A stretch of 64,000 nucleotides of DNA from Variovorax sp. Root318D1 (GTDB lineage Bacteria > Pseudomonadota > Gammaproteobacteria > Burkholderiales > Burkholderiaceae_C). This document shows positions 1 through 8,682 of this stretch, piece by piece. The notes beneath the pieces were generated by a model. That model was given only the letters and a program-made list of their open reading frames with translations. It did no database searches and had not been told where the DNA came from. Every line of letters begins with the position of its first letter. The first letter of the stretch is position 1. The position numbers were made by a program, and so were the translations under genes. The stretch is from contig NZ_LMCQ01000023.1 of the NCBI RefSeq assembly GCF_001424835.1, forward strand, positions 311,688-375,687, in the 5' to 3' direction.

Positions 1-2676
1 GCCGCCGGCGACCAGGTCAACCAGGCCCAGGGCAAGCTCTACGAGGCCAGCGCCGAAGTCGGCCGCCTCGAAGGCGAGATCCGCTTCGTGGTCGAGGGCC
101 GCCAGCGCGTGGAGCAGCGGCTCGTTCAGTTGCGCGAGCAGATGGGCCAATGGGGCCGTCGCCGCGAAGAGGCAGAGGCAGAAATCGAAACGCTGGCCGG
201 CCAGGGCGTCGATGCCGAAGAGCAGGCCGTACTGCTGGCCGCGCAGCTCGAAGAGCACGACGCGCGCATGCCCGAGCTCGAGGAAGCCGTGCAGCGGGCC
301 CAGAACGAAGCCAACACGCAGCGCGCCGCCGTCGGCCAGGTCCAGCAGCAGATCCAGGTGCTGGCCGCCGACCAGCGCAACATCGAAGACCAGAGCCGGC
401 AGCTCACGCAGCGCAGCGAACGCCTGCGCGCCGACCAGAACGCGCTGGCCGCGCCTGATGAAGCCCGCCTGCAGTCGATGCAGGAGGAGCATGCGGCCGC
501 ACAGGAAGCCGCGAGCGAAGCCGACGCCCGCCTGCACGAACTGCAGGAATCGGTGCCGCAGCTCGACGATGACCGTCGCTCGAAGCAGCAGGCCGTCAAC
601 ACCGAAGGTGCGCGCCATGCCGAACTTTCGGCGCGGCTCGAGGCGCTGCGTGCGCTGCAGGAAAAGGTCAAGACCGACGGCAAGCTGGCCCCATGGCTGG
701 CCAAGCACGGGCTCGAAGGCATGCAGGGCCTGTGGAGCCGCATCCATATCGAACAAGGCTGGGAAAACGCCCTCGAAGCGGCGCTGCGCGAGCGCCTGGG
801 CGCGCTCGAAGTCAGCCGGCTCGACATGGTGCGCGCCTTCGGCAACGACGCGCCGCCTGCCAAGCTGGCGTTCTACAGCCCGCCGGCGGCCGGCGCGACG
901 CAAGACAGCGGCGCGCTGCCGCGCCTGTCGAGCCTGCTGCGCCTGAACGACGCGGGCCTGCAGGCCCTGATGACCGACTGGCTCCATGGCTGCTACACGG
1001 CGCAGAGCTTCGAAGAGGCGCTTGCGCAGCGCGCCACGCTGAAGCCGGGCGAAGTCATCTACGTGCAGAGCGGCCACGCCGTGTTCTCGCACAGCGTGAA
1101 CTTGTATGCCCCCGATTCCGAACAGGCCGGCCTGCTGGCGCGCCAGCAGGAAATGGAAAACCTGGAGCGCCAGCTGCGCGCGCAAACGCTCATCAGCGAA
1201 GAAGCGCGCACCGCTTTGATCCGCGCCGAAGCCGCCTATGCCGAAGCCGCACAGCGCCTTGTGGCCGCGCGCCGTGAAGCGGCAGAAACGCAGTCCCGCG
1301 CGCACGAGCTGCAGGTGGAAACGCTGCGCATGACGCAGCTGGCCGAACAGACCCGCGCACGCAGCGAGCAACTGGCTACAGACCTTGCCGAAGTCGACGC
1401 GCAATTGGAAGAGCTGCAAGAAAAGCGCATGGCCGCCGAAGGCCGCTTCGAAGAGCTCGACATGCAGCTTGCCGACAGCCAGGAGAGGCACGCGGAACTC
1501 GACGAGCGCGTGATCGAAGCCGGCCGTGCATTGACTGCCAGCCGCGAGCAGCACCGCAGCCTCGAACGGCAGGCACAGGAAGCCACCTTCTCGCAGCGCA
1601 CGCTCGAAGCGCGCCGCGGCGAGCTGAACCGCGCAATCGAGACCGCATCGCAGCAGGTGGTTGCGCTTACTGATGAAGACGAGCGAGCCAGGGCCGAACT
1701 CGGCCGCCTGTCCGATGCGGCGGCCCAGGCCGGCCTGCAGGACGCACTGGCCCTCAAGCTCGAGCGCGAAGCCGCCCTGGGTGCCGCGCGCAGCCAGTAC
1801 GACGACCTCACGATGAAGCTGCGTGCCAGCGACGAACGCCGGCTGCAGCTCGAGCGCGAACTCGATCCGCTGCGCCAGCGCATCACCGAATTCCAGCTCA
1901 AGGAGCAGGCCGCGCGCCTCGGTGTCGAGCAGTACCAGCAGTTGCTCGACGATGCCGGCGCCGACCTCGAAGCCGTTGCGCTGTCGATCGAAACCGACAA
2001 GGTCCGCCTCGTGGGCCTGCAAGGCGAGATCGACCGCCTGAACCGCGAAGTGGTGGCACTGGGTGCGGTGAACCTGGCGGCGCTCGACGAGCTTGCCGTG
2101 GCCAGCGAGCGCAAGACTTTTCTCGATGCACAGTCCGCCGACCTGAACGAAGCCATCGGCACGCTCGAAGATGCCATCCGCAAGATCGACGGCGAAACGC
2201 GCGAGCTTCTCGGCGGGACCTTCAAGATCGTCAACGAGCACTTCAGCCGCATGTTCCCCGAGTTGTTCGGCGGCGGCAATGCGCGGCTGGTGATGACAGG
2301 CGACGAAATCCTGGATGCCGGCGTGCAGGTGCTGGCACAGCCGCCCGGCAAGAAGAACCAGACCATCCACCTGCTGTCGGGCGGGGAAAAAGCGCTCACG
2401 GCCATCGCGCTCGTGTTCGCGATCTTCCAGCTCAACCCGGCGCCTTTCTGCCTGCTCGACGAAGTGGACGCGCCGCTGGACGACGCGAACACCGAACGCT
2501 ATGCCAAACTCGTGACCGCCATGAGCCGCGAAACCCAGTTCCTCTTCATCAGCCACAACAAGATTGCCATGGAAATGGCCGAGCAGCTGATCGGCGTCAC
2601 CATGCAGGAGCAGGGCGTCTCGCGCATCGTCGCGGTGGACATGGAAGCGGCCGCATCGATGGTCGAAGCTGCTTAA
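1..2676 (+). CDS. smc: Chromosome segregation ATPase SMC (3' part, 5' end outside window)
   Basis: This is the C-terminal 891 residues of an SMC protein, the ATPase core of the bacterial condensin that compacts and segregates the chromosome. The reading frame is open from the first base, so the N-terminal Walker A half lies upstream of the window. Visible residues 1-225 and about 375-690 are Glu/Gln/Ala/Arg-rich heptad coiled coil. The globular hinge lies between them, roughly residues 230-365. The C-terminal ABC lobe carries the signature LLSGGEKALTAIAL near visible residue 791 and Walker B CLLDEVDAPLDD near 820, followed by the FISHNK switch region. zipA follows after 14 nt, the usual Burkholderiales smc-zipA-ligA arrangement. 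Identity is certain; only the start is missing. Confidence 0.97.
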   Translation, partial: AAGDQVNQAQGKLYEASAEVGRLEGEIRFVVEGRQRVEQRLVQLREQMGQWGRRREEAEAEIETLAGQGVDAEEQAVLLAAQLEEHDARMPELEEAVQRAQNEANTQRAAVGQVQQQIQVLAADQRNIEDQSRQLTQRSERLRADQNALAAPDEARLQSMQEEHAAAQEAASEADARLHELQESVPQLDDDRRSKQQAVNTEGARHAELSARLEALRALQEKVKTDGKLAPWLAKHGLEGMQGLWSRIHIEQGWENALEAALRERLGALEVSRLDMVRAFGNDAPPAKLAFYSPPAAGATQDSGALPRLSSLLRLNDAGLQALMTDWLHGCYTAQSFEEALAQRATLKPGEVIYVQSGHAVFSHSVNLYAPDSEQAGLLARQQEMENLERQLRAQTLISEEARTALIRAEAAYAEAAQRLVAARREAAETQSRAHELQVETLRMTQLAEQTRARSEQLATDLAEVDAQLEELQEKRMAAEGRFEELDMQLADSQERHAELDERVIEAGRALTASREQHRSLERQAQEATFSQRTLEARRGELNRAIETASQQVVALTDEDERARAELGRLSDAAAQAGLQDALALKLEREAALGAARSQYDDLTMKLRASDERRLQLERELDPLRQRITEFQLKEQAARLGVEQYQQLLDDAGADLEAVALSIETDKVRLVGLQGEIDRLNREVVALGAVNLAALDELAVASERKTFLDAQSADLNEAIGTLEDAIRKIDGETRELLGGTFKIVNEHFSRMFPELFGGGNARLVMTGDEILDAGVQVLAQPPGKKNQTIHLLSGGEKALTAIALVFAIFQLNPAPFCLLDEVDAPLDDANTERYAKLVTAMSRETQFLFISHNKIAMEMAEQLIGVTMQEQGVSRIVAVDMEAAASMVEAA

Positions 2677-2690
2677 GCCGAGCAGCACGC

Positions 2691-3794
2691 ATGAGCAATC
2701 TCACTCTCGCCCTGGCCATCCTCGGCGGTCTCGTTCTCGCGGCCGTCGTTGCCTTCAACACAGTGACCTCGCGCCGCAATGCGCCGCGGCAACCCGATGC
2801 GATGGACCTCGACCTGTCGCCCGACACCGAGCGGACTTCTTCATCAACGGGCGGCGTGGAGCCGATGCTGCACGTCGATCCGCACCAAGTGCCGGGCCAT
2901 GAGCGCCACGAACCGCTATTCGATCCCGATCTGCCCGCGCCCGGCGCCACGCCGGTTCCGACTGCGGACCGGCGTGGCGGGCTCGATCCGCTCATCGACG
3001 TGATCGCACCGGTCTCGCTGGACGGGCTTGCCTCGGGTGACGCGGCGATTGCAGCCATGCCCTCCACGCGCCGCGCGGGCAGCAAGCCCGTGGCCATCGA
3101 AGGCCTGAACGAGCACACCGGCCAGTGGGAGCCGCCCGTGCCGGGCCAGCGTTACAGCGCGTTCCAGGTGGGCGTGCAACTGGCCAATCGCACGGGTGCG
3201 CTCAACGAGATCGAATACTCCGAATTTGTCGTCAAGGCACAGGCCTTTGCGGATGCCGTGAACGGCGCACTCGAGTTTCCCGAGATGCTCGACGAAGTGG
3301 CCCGCGCCCGCGAGCTTGACCAGTTCGCCAGCGCGCACGATGCCCAGCTGGGCTTCGTGCTGCGCGCACTGCATGCCGCCTGGAGCCCGGGCTACGTGCA
3401 GCAGAACGCGGCCCGGTTGGGTTTCGTGGCGGGCATCATTCCCGGCCGCATGGTGTTGCCCACCAGCGAAGCGGGGCTGCCGCCGATACTCGGACTGTCA
3501 TTCGACACCCAGGCCGCGCTGGCCGACGATCCCGCGCAATCGGCCATCCGCGAGCTCAGCCTGAGCCTGGACGTGCCGCAGGTCGATCGCACTGAGGAGC
3601 CGTTCCGCCGCATGCGCGAGGCCGCCGCCACGCTGGCGCGCGAGATGGACGGCGTGGTGACCGACAGCGACGGGCAGCTTCTGCGCGAGGAGACCATGGA
3701 CGCGATCGGCGCCGATCTCGAGCAGCTCTACGACACGCTCGAGTCGCGCGACCTGGCCGCCGGTTCTCCGCTGGCGCGACGCCTCTTCAGCTGA
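2691..3794 (+). CDS. zipA: Cell division protein ZipA
   Basis: This encodes a 367-residue bitopic inner-membrane protein of the divisome that tethers FtsZ to the membrane. Residues 4-24 form a single hydrophobic segment (LALAILGGLVLAAVVAF) with a short N-terminus, as in ZipA. A charged, proline-containing linker runs to about residue 145. The rest has the length and pattern of the FtsZ-binding ZipA C-terminal domain, including QVGVQLANRTGALNE and GIIPGRMVLP. Its position between smc and ligA supports the call, because the family is poorly conserved outside the C-terminal domain. The ATG lies 14 nt after the smc stop with no strong Shine-Dalgarno, which suggests translational coupling or readthrough from smc. 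Confidence 0.9.
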   Translation: MSNLTLALAILGGLVLAAVVAFNTVTSRRNAPRQPDAMDLDLSPDTERTSSSTGGVEPMLHVDPHQVPGHERHEPLFDPDLPAPGATPVPTADRRGGLDPLIDVIAPVSLDGLASGDAAIAAMPSTRRAGSKPVAIEGLNEHTGQWEPPVPGQRYSAFQVGVQLANRTGALNEIEYSEFVVKAQAFADAVNGALEFPEMLDEVARARELDQFASAHDAQLGFVLRALHAAWSPGYVQQNAARLGFVAGIIPGRMVLPTSEAGLPPILGLSFDTQAALADDPAQSAIRELSLSLDVPQVDRTEEPFRRMREAAATLAREMDGVVTDSDGQLLREETMDAIGADLEQLYDTLESRDLAAGSPLARRLFS

Positions 3795-3817
3795 TCCGAT
3801 TTCTTCGGGAGACACCC

Positions 3818-5902
3818 ATGACCACGCGCGACGAAGCGGCACGCGAAGCCGCCGCACTGAGCGAACAGCTTCACAAGCACGCCCACCTCTATTACGTGCT
3901 CGACGCGCCCGAACTGCCCGACGCCGAGTACGACAGATTGTTCCAGCGGCTGCAGGCCCTGGAAGCCGAGTACCCCGAGCTGCGCACTCCCGATTCGCCG
4001 ACGCAGCGCGTGGGCGGCAAGGTGCTCGACGGCTTCACCAAGGTGCGCCACAGGGTGCCCATGCTGTCGATTCGCACCGAGACCGACATCACGCCCGGTG
4101 GCGCCAGCGCCTTCGACGCCCGCGTGCGCAAGGAACTCGGGCTGGCCGAAGACGGCCCGCAGGTCGAGTACGTCTGCGAGCTCAAGTTCGATGGCCTGGC
4201 CATGAACCTGCGCTACGAGAACGGCGTGCTGGTGCAAGCCGCAACACGAGGAGATGGCGAGGTTGGCGAAGAGGTCACGCAGAACATCCGCACCGTGCGC
4301 GAGATTCCGCTGCGGCTGAAAGGCAAGGCGCCACCCGTGGTCGAAGTACGCGGCGAGATCTACATGAAGCGCGCCGACTTCGAGGCACTCAACGAACGCC
4401 AGCGCGAAAAGATCGCGGCCGGGCAGAAGAACGAGAAGGTCTTCGTCAACCCGCGCAACGCGGCGGCCGGCGCGGTGCGCCAGCTCGATCCGGCCATTGC
4501 CGCGGCGCGTCCGCTGAGCTTTTTTGCCTATGGCCTTGGCGAAGTCACGCCTGCCAGCGAAGGTGGGCCGGAGTTTTCGACGCAGTTCGATTGGCTGCAG
4601 CAGTTTGATGCGTGGGGCTTCCCGGTGGCGAAGCAGACTGCGCGTGCCAGGGGCGCGATTGAACTGATCGCGTTCCACGAAAACATCGGGCGCCAGCGCG
4701 ATGCCTTGCCCTATGACATCGATGGCGTGGTCTACAAGGTCGACAGCATCGAGCTGCAGCGCCGGCTGGGCTTCGTCTCGCGCGAACCGCGCTGGGCCGT
4801 GGCGCACAAGTACCCGGCGCAGGAGCAGATCACCGACGTGCTCGGCATTGAAGTGCAGGTAGGCCGCACCGGCAAGCTCACGCCCGTGGCCAAGCTCGCG
4901 CCGGTGTTCGTCGGCGGGGTGACCGTGACCAACGCGACGCTGCACAACGAGGACGAAGCACGCCGCAAGGACGTGCGCGTGGGCGACAAAGTCATCGTGC
5001 GCCGCGCCGGCGACGTGATTCCCGAAGTGGTCGGCGTGGTGCCCGAGAGCCTGGCGAGGTCCGACGCTGAGCGTGGTCCGCTGTTCACCATGCCGCACCA
5101 GTGCCCGGTGTGCGGCTCGGAGGCGTTGCGGGAAGAAGGCGAGGTCGACTACCGCTGCACCGGTGGCCTGTTCTGCGGCGCCCAGCGCAAGGAAGCCATC
5201 CTGCACTTCGCGGCGCGGCGCGCGGTCGACATCGACGGGCTCGGCGACAAGCTGGTCGAGCAACTGGTCGATGCCAACCTGATCCGCACCTTGCCCGACC
5301 TCTACAAGCTCGGCTTCACGACATTGGCGGGCCTGGACCGCATGGCCGAGAAGTCGGCCCGGAACATCGTCGATGCGCTCGAGGCCTCCAAGAAGACCAC
5401 GCTGCCGCGCTTCCTGTTCGGCCTCGGCATCCGGCATGTGGGCGAGAGCACCGCGAAGGACCTGGCCAAGCACTTCGGCAAGCTCGACGCGATCATGGAC
5501 GCGAGCGAGGAGCAGTTGCTCGAAGTCAACGACGTCGGCCCGGTGGTCGCGCAAAGCCTGCGCACCTTCTTCGACCAGCCGCACAACCGCGAAGTGGTCG
5601 AGCAGCTGCGCGCTTGCGGCTTGACGTGGGAAGAGGGCGAGCCCGCCGCGCGGGCGCCCAAGCCTTTGGCGGGCTTGACCTTCGTGATCACCGGCACCCT
5701 TCCTACGCTCAGCAGGGACGAGGCGAAGGATAAATTGGAAGCCGCCGGTGCCAAGGTGGCAGGCTCGGTCAGCAAGAAGACAAGCTACCTGGTGGCCGGG
5801 GAGGAGGCAGGCAGCAAGCTCGACAAGGCTCGTGAGATTGGCGTCAATGTGATCGACGAGGCGGGGATGCTAGACATACTCGCCAATGGCGTCCCGGGTT
5901 GA
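3818..5902 (+). CDS. ligA: NAD-dependent DNA ligase LigA
   Basis: This 694-residue enzyme seals nicks in duplex DNA during replication and repair, using NAD+ to adenylate itself. The adenylation motif CELKFDGLA places the nucleotidyl-accepting lysine at residue 123. It has KFDG where many homologues have KIDG. An OB-fold region follows, then a zinc finger with C429, C432, C447 and C453 (CPVC...CTGGLFC), then helix-hairpin-helix repeats (about 460-590). A C-terminal BRCT domain starts near residue 610 (LAGLTFVITGTLP). Length and domain order match the family. The ATG is preceded by GGGAGA at proper spacing. It is the third gene of the smc-zipA-ligA unit. Confidence 0.98.
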   Translation: MTTRDEAAREAAALSEQLHKHAHLYYVLDAPELPDAEYDRLFQRLQALEAEYPELRTPDSPTQRVGGKVLDGFTKVRHRVPMLSIRTETDITPGGASAFDARVRKELGLAEDGPQVEYVCELKFDGLAMNLRYENGVLVQAATRGDGEVGEEVTQNIRTVREIPLRLKGKAPPVVEVRGEIYMKRADFEALNERQREKIAAGQKNEKVFVNPRNAAAGAVRQLDPAIAAARPLSFFAYGLGEVTPASEGGPEFSTQFDWLQQFDAWGFPVAKQTARARGAIELIAFHENIGRQRDALPYDIDGVVYKVDSIELQRRLGFVSREPRWAVAHKYPAQEQITDVLGIEVQVGRTGKLTPVAKLAPVFVGGVTVTNATLHNEDEARRKDVRVGDKVIVRRAGDVIPEVVGVVPESLARSDAERGPLFTMPHQCPVCGSEALREEGEVDYRCTGGLFCGAQRKEAILHFAARRAVDIDGLGDKLVEQLVDANLIRTLPDLYKLGFTTLAGLDRMAEKSARNIVDALEASKKTTLPRFLFGLGIRHVGESTAKDLAKHFGKLDAIMDASEEQLLEVNDVGPVVAQSLRTFFDQPHNREVVEQLRACGLTWEEGEPAARAPKPLAGLTFVITGTLPTLSRDEAKDKLEAAGAKVAGSVSKKTSYLVAGEEAGSKLDKAREIGVNVIDEAGMLDILANGVPG

Positions 5903-5908
5903 AAAGAG

Positions 5909-5928
5909 GCCGCCGGCGCGGCGTTCTT
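5909..5928 (+). terminator. Possible weak terminator after ligA
   Basis: Just after the ligA stop, GCCGC-cggc-GCGGC can form a 5-bp GC-only hairpin followed by GTTCTT. The U-tract is poor, so termination here is uncertain. The hairpin could also simply reflect base composition. Confidence 0.3.
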
Positions 5929-6016
5929 ACCGCTCGTTACGCGACTTCACACCGGCGCAGTCAACAGGGGCTACAAGCTGGCGTTGATAAAACAGAAGGC
6001 TGACAAGGAGTCCCTT

Positions 6017-6454
6017 ATGCAAAAGATTCGTGTTCTTGGTACCTGCGTCGCCATCGGCGGTTTTGCGCTGCTCGGCGGCTGCGTGGGCGTTCCTGCCGAC
6101 CCGTACTACAGCGGGGGCTACTCGCAGCCGTATTACGACAATCCGGTGGTCGTTCAGCCGGCGCCCGTCTACATCGAAGGCGGTGGCTACTACGAGAGCC
6201 GCCGTCCTTACTACTACGGCGGGCGGCCCTACTACGGCAGGCCGGGCTATCCGGCCGTGCGGCCTGGCTACCCGGCCGTGCGGCCTGTGGCCCCGGTGCC
6301 GGCGCGTCCGGGCTGGGGTGGCGGGCGCCACTCCGGTGGTGCCGCCGTGGCGCCGCCCGGCGTTTCGCCATTGCCGCAATACCGGTCGCAGCCGCCGCGC
6401 GGGGCAGAGAAGCTGTATTCGTCGCCGGACTCAAAGGGTCAAACCCCACCCTGA
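6017..6454 (+). CDS. Small Tyr/Pro/Gly-rich lipoprotein, function unknown
   Basis: This encodes a 145-residue predicted lipoprotein. The N-terminus MQKIRVLGTCVAIGG is followed by a lipobox ending LLGGC, so Cys22 is the likely lipidated residue and the mature protein would be membrane-anchored. The mature part is low-complexity, with many Tyr, Gly, Pro and Arg residues, including RPYYYGGRPYYGRPGYP and a short tandem YPAVRPG repeat near residues 77-90. A TTG at 5984 extends the frame. The ATG at 6017 is preferred because AAGGAG lies at 6005-6010 and because it puts the signal peptide at the N-terminus. Small Comamonadaceae lipoproteins of this composition are common and uncharacterised. No function is assigned. 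Confidence 0.75.
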   Translation: MQKIRVLGTCVAIGGFALLGGCVGVPADPYYSGGYSQPYYDNPVVVQPAPVYIEGGGYYESRRPYYYGGRPYYGRPGYPAVRPGYPAVRPVAPVPARPGWGGGRHSGGAAVAPPGVSPLPQYRSQPPRGAEKLYSSPDSKGQTPP

Positions 6455-6504
6455 TTCTCGAAGGGCGGCCGATGAACGGCCCTGGCGGTCGCGATAATCC
6501 CGCC

Positions 6505-7044
6505 ATGGCCATCCGCGAAATCCTAAAAATGGGCGATCCCCGGCTGCTGCGCATTGCGCAGCCGGTGGCTGCCTTCGACACCGACGAACTGCACCTGCTG
6601 GTGCGCGACATGTTCGAGACCATGCTTGTGGTCAACGGCGCTGGACTGGCCGCGCCGCAGATCGGCGTCGACCAGCAGCTCGTGATCTTCGGCACCGATG
6701 TCGTCAATCCCCGCTACCCTGATGCCCCGCCGGTGCCCCGCACCGTGCTTCTGAATCCCGTCATCACCCCGATCGGCGAAGAGGAAGAAGAGGGCTGGGA
6801 AGGATGCCTGTCGGTGCCTGGCCTGCGCGGCGTGGTGCCGCGCTTTGCGAACATTCGCTATACGGGCTTCGATCCTTATGGCGATCCGATCGACCGCATC
6901 GCCAGCGGTTTTCATGCGCGCGTTGTCCAGCATGAAGTCGATCACCTGCTGGGCAAGCTCTACCCGATGCGGGTTCGCGATTTCTCGCACTTCGGCTACA
7001 CCGAGGTCCTGTTTCCAGGCCTCGACGCGGCCGAGGACGACTGA
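6505..7044 (+). CDS. def: Peptide deformylase
   Basis: This 179-residue metalloenzyme removes the formyl group from the N-terminal methionine of new proteins. All three family motifs are present: GAGLAAPQIG (motif 1), EGCLSVPG (motif 2, with the metal-binding Cys) and QHEVDHLLG (motif 3, the HExxH-type site). The sequence also has the acidic loop EEEEEGWE before motif 2. The frame is open from an ATG at 6472, but the ATG at 6505 (MAIREILKMGDPRL) matches the usual N-terminus and was chosen. The partner enzyme methionine aminopeptidase (map) is also in this window, about 9 kb away on the other strand. Confidence 0.95.
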   Translation: MAIREILKMGDPRLLRIAQPVAAFDTDELHLLVRDMFETMLVVNGAGLAAPQIGVDQQLVIFGTDVVNPRYPDAPPVPRTVLLNPVITPIGEEEEEGWEGCLSVPGLRGVVPRFANIRYTGFDPYGDPIDRIASGFHARVVQHEVDHLLGKLYPMRVRDFSHFGYTEVLFPGLDAAEDD

Positions 7045-7052
7045 AAGAAGAA

Positions 7053-7069
7053 GCCGGCTCGCCGCCGGC
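7053..7069 (-). terminator. Hairpin between def and the DoxX gene
   Basis: GCCGGC-tcgcc-GCCGGC lies in the 33-nt gap between two convergent genes. Read on the minus strand it is followed by TTCTTCTTTC, so it is a plausible weak Rho-independent terminator for the DoxX gene. Confidence 0.45.
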
Positions 7070-7077
7070 CCATGAGG

Positions 7078-7473
7078 TCAGTTGTACTTGCCGCCCAAGC
7101 CGAACCGGCCGCCGCCGAACAGGCTGATGGCCAGTGCGGCAAACAGGAACATGCCCTGCAGTTCCAGCGCCCAGCCACCTTGGCTATTGAGCGCGCCAAT
7201 GTCCTTCTGGTGCACCAGCCAGATCGCCACCACCATGTTGATCGCGACGATCAGCGCCGCCGGCCGCGTGAACAGGCCCACGATGAGCAACACCGGCGCG
7301 ATGATCTCTCCGACGTAGATCAAGTAGGCCAAGGCCGCGGGCAGTCCATGGGACGCCAGCATGCCGCCAATGCCGTCGACGCCCTTGCCGACCTTCGCAA
7401 TGCCATGCAGCAGGATGAGGATGCCGAGTGCAACGCGCAGAACGAGCTTGCCGGTATCGTCGGATTTGGTCAT
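7078..7473 (-). CDS. DoxX family membrane protein
   Basis: This 131-residue protein has four predicted membrane helices, about residues 9-26, 45-65, 70-88 and 104-122. Features of the DoxX/YphA family are the N-terminal LRVALGILILLHGIAKV and the central YVGEIIAPVLLIVGLFTR motif. Family members are small inner-membrane proteins, some linked to thiol or oxidative stress and respiratory oxidoreductases. The specific role here is unknown. It is transcribed convergently with def and divergently from aapJ, so it is probably monocistronic. Confidence 0.85.
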   Translation of the reverse strand: MTKSDDTGKLVLRVALGILILLHGIAKVGKGVDGIGGMLASHGLPAALAYLIYVGEIIAPVLLIVGLFTRPAALIVAINMVVAIWLVHQKDIGALNSQGGWALELQGMFLFAALAISLFGGGRFGLGGKYN

Positions 7474-7585
7474 GAGCGGATTCCTTGTTGAGAGAGTGAT
7501 TGAAGGGCCGTATGTTAGTGAATGCAGCGGACGAGAAAAGCCCGCCGCAAGCGCCTAGCGGCATATGCATCCAACCGTCCGTTCT

Positions 7586-7615
7586 TTGGCGGAGTGGCGC
7601 GCAGCCCCGTACACT
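7586..7615 (+). promoter_or_regulatory. Candidate sigma-70 promoter of aapJ
   Basis: TTGGCG at 7586-7591 and TACACT at 7610-7615 are separated by 18 nt, placing a start near 7622 and a short leader before the RBS GAGGAG (7633-7638). Only the match to consensus supports this. Confidence 0.4.
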
Positions 7616-7647
7616 GCCTTTTGCCTACAGTTGAGGAGAACACACCA

Positions 7648-8682
7648 ATGAAGAGCCGATTTCGTCCCGCGCTTGCCGCGGTCGCATCCGTCGTGGCGCT
7701 TGCCGCGGCCGCTCCCGCCTTTGCCGGCAAGACCCTCGATGCCGTCAAGCAGCGCGGCACCGTCAAGTGCGGCGTGACCAATGGCGTGGCCGGTTTTTCC
7801 GCGCCCGATACGCAGGGCAACTGGTCCGGGCTGGACGTCGATACCTGCCGTGCGATTGCAGCGGCCGTGCTGGGCGACCCCAAGAAGGTCGACTTCGTGC
7901 CGCTCAATTCGCAGCAGCGCTTCTCGGCACTGCAAGCCGGCGAGATCGACATCCTCGCGCGCAACACGACCTGGACGCTCACGCGCGACGCGTCGCTGGG
8001 CTTCAACTTCACCACCATCACCTACTACGACGGCCAGGGCTTCCTGGTGCCGAAGAAGCTCAAGGTGACGAGCGCCAAGCAGCTCAAGAACGCCACCATC
8101 TGCACGCAGTCGGGCACCACCAACGAGAAGAATGTGTCCGACTACTTCCGGGCCCAGAACATCCCGGTCAAGACCGTCGTGTTCGAAAGCTTCGAGGCTT
8201 CGTTCAAGGCCTTCTTCTCGGGCCGTTGCCAGGCTTTCACCACCGACGCCTCGGCGCTGGCGGGCCTGCGCAACAAGGAAGCACCGAACCCCGACGATTA
8301 CGTCATCCTTCCCGAGCTGATTTCGAAAGAGCCACTCGCGCCGCTGGTGCGCCGCGGCGACGACGAATGGTTTGCCATTGCCAAGTGGGTGCCCAACGCG
8401 CTCATCGAGGCCGAAGAGTTCGGCGTCACGCAGGCCAATGCCGACGAGCTCAAGGCCAACAGCAAGGACCCGGGACAGCAGCGCCTGGTCGGCACCGGTG
8501 AAGACCTGGGCAAGCTGCTGGGCCTCGACAAGGACTGGTCGTTCCGTGCCATCAAGGCCGTCGGCAACTACGGCGAAATGTTCGAGCGCAACGTCGGGCC
8601 GAAGTCGGTGCTCAAGCTGCCGCGCGGCTCCAACAACCTCTGGAACAAGGGCGGCCTGATCTACGCACCCCCGGTTCGATGA
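7648..8682 (+). CDS. aapJ: General L-amino acid ABC transporter, periplasmic binding protein
   Basis: This encodes a 344-residue solute receptor of the AapJ/BztA type, which binds a broad range of L-amino acids in the periplasm. A Sec signal peptide covers residues 1-23 and ends PAFA. The mature part opens KTLDAVKQRGTVKCGV and contains the family segments GLDVDTCRAIAAAVLGD and EIDILARNTTWTLTRD. It is longer than typical HisJ-type receptors, as expected for Aap. The frame extends upstream to 7522, but the ATG at 7648 has GAGGAG at 7633-7638 and correctly places the signal peptide. Its stop overlaps the aapQ start by 4 nt (ATGA). Confidence 0.93.
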   Translation: MKSRFRPALAAVASVVALAAAAPAFAGKTLDAVKQRGTVKCGVTNGVAGFSAPDTQGNWSGLDVDTCRAIAAAVLGDPKKVDFVPLNSQQRFSALQAGEIDILARNTTWTLTRDASLGFNFTTITYYDGQGFLVPKKLKVTSAKQLKNATICTQSGTTNEKNVSDYFRAQNIPVKTVVFESFEASFKAFFSGRCQAFTTDASALAGLRNKEAPNPDDYVILPELISKEPLAPLVRRGDDEWFAIAKWVPNALIEAEEFGVTQANADELKANSKDPGQQRLVGTGEDLGKLLGLDKDWSFRAIKAVGNYGEMFERNVGPKSVLKLPRGSNNLWNKGGLIYAPPVR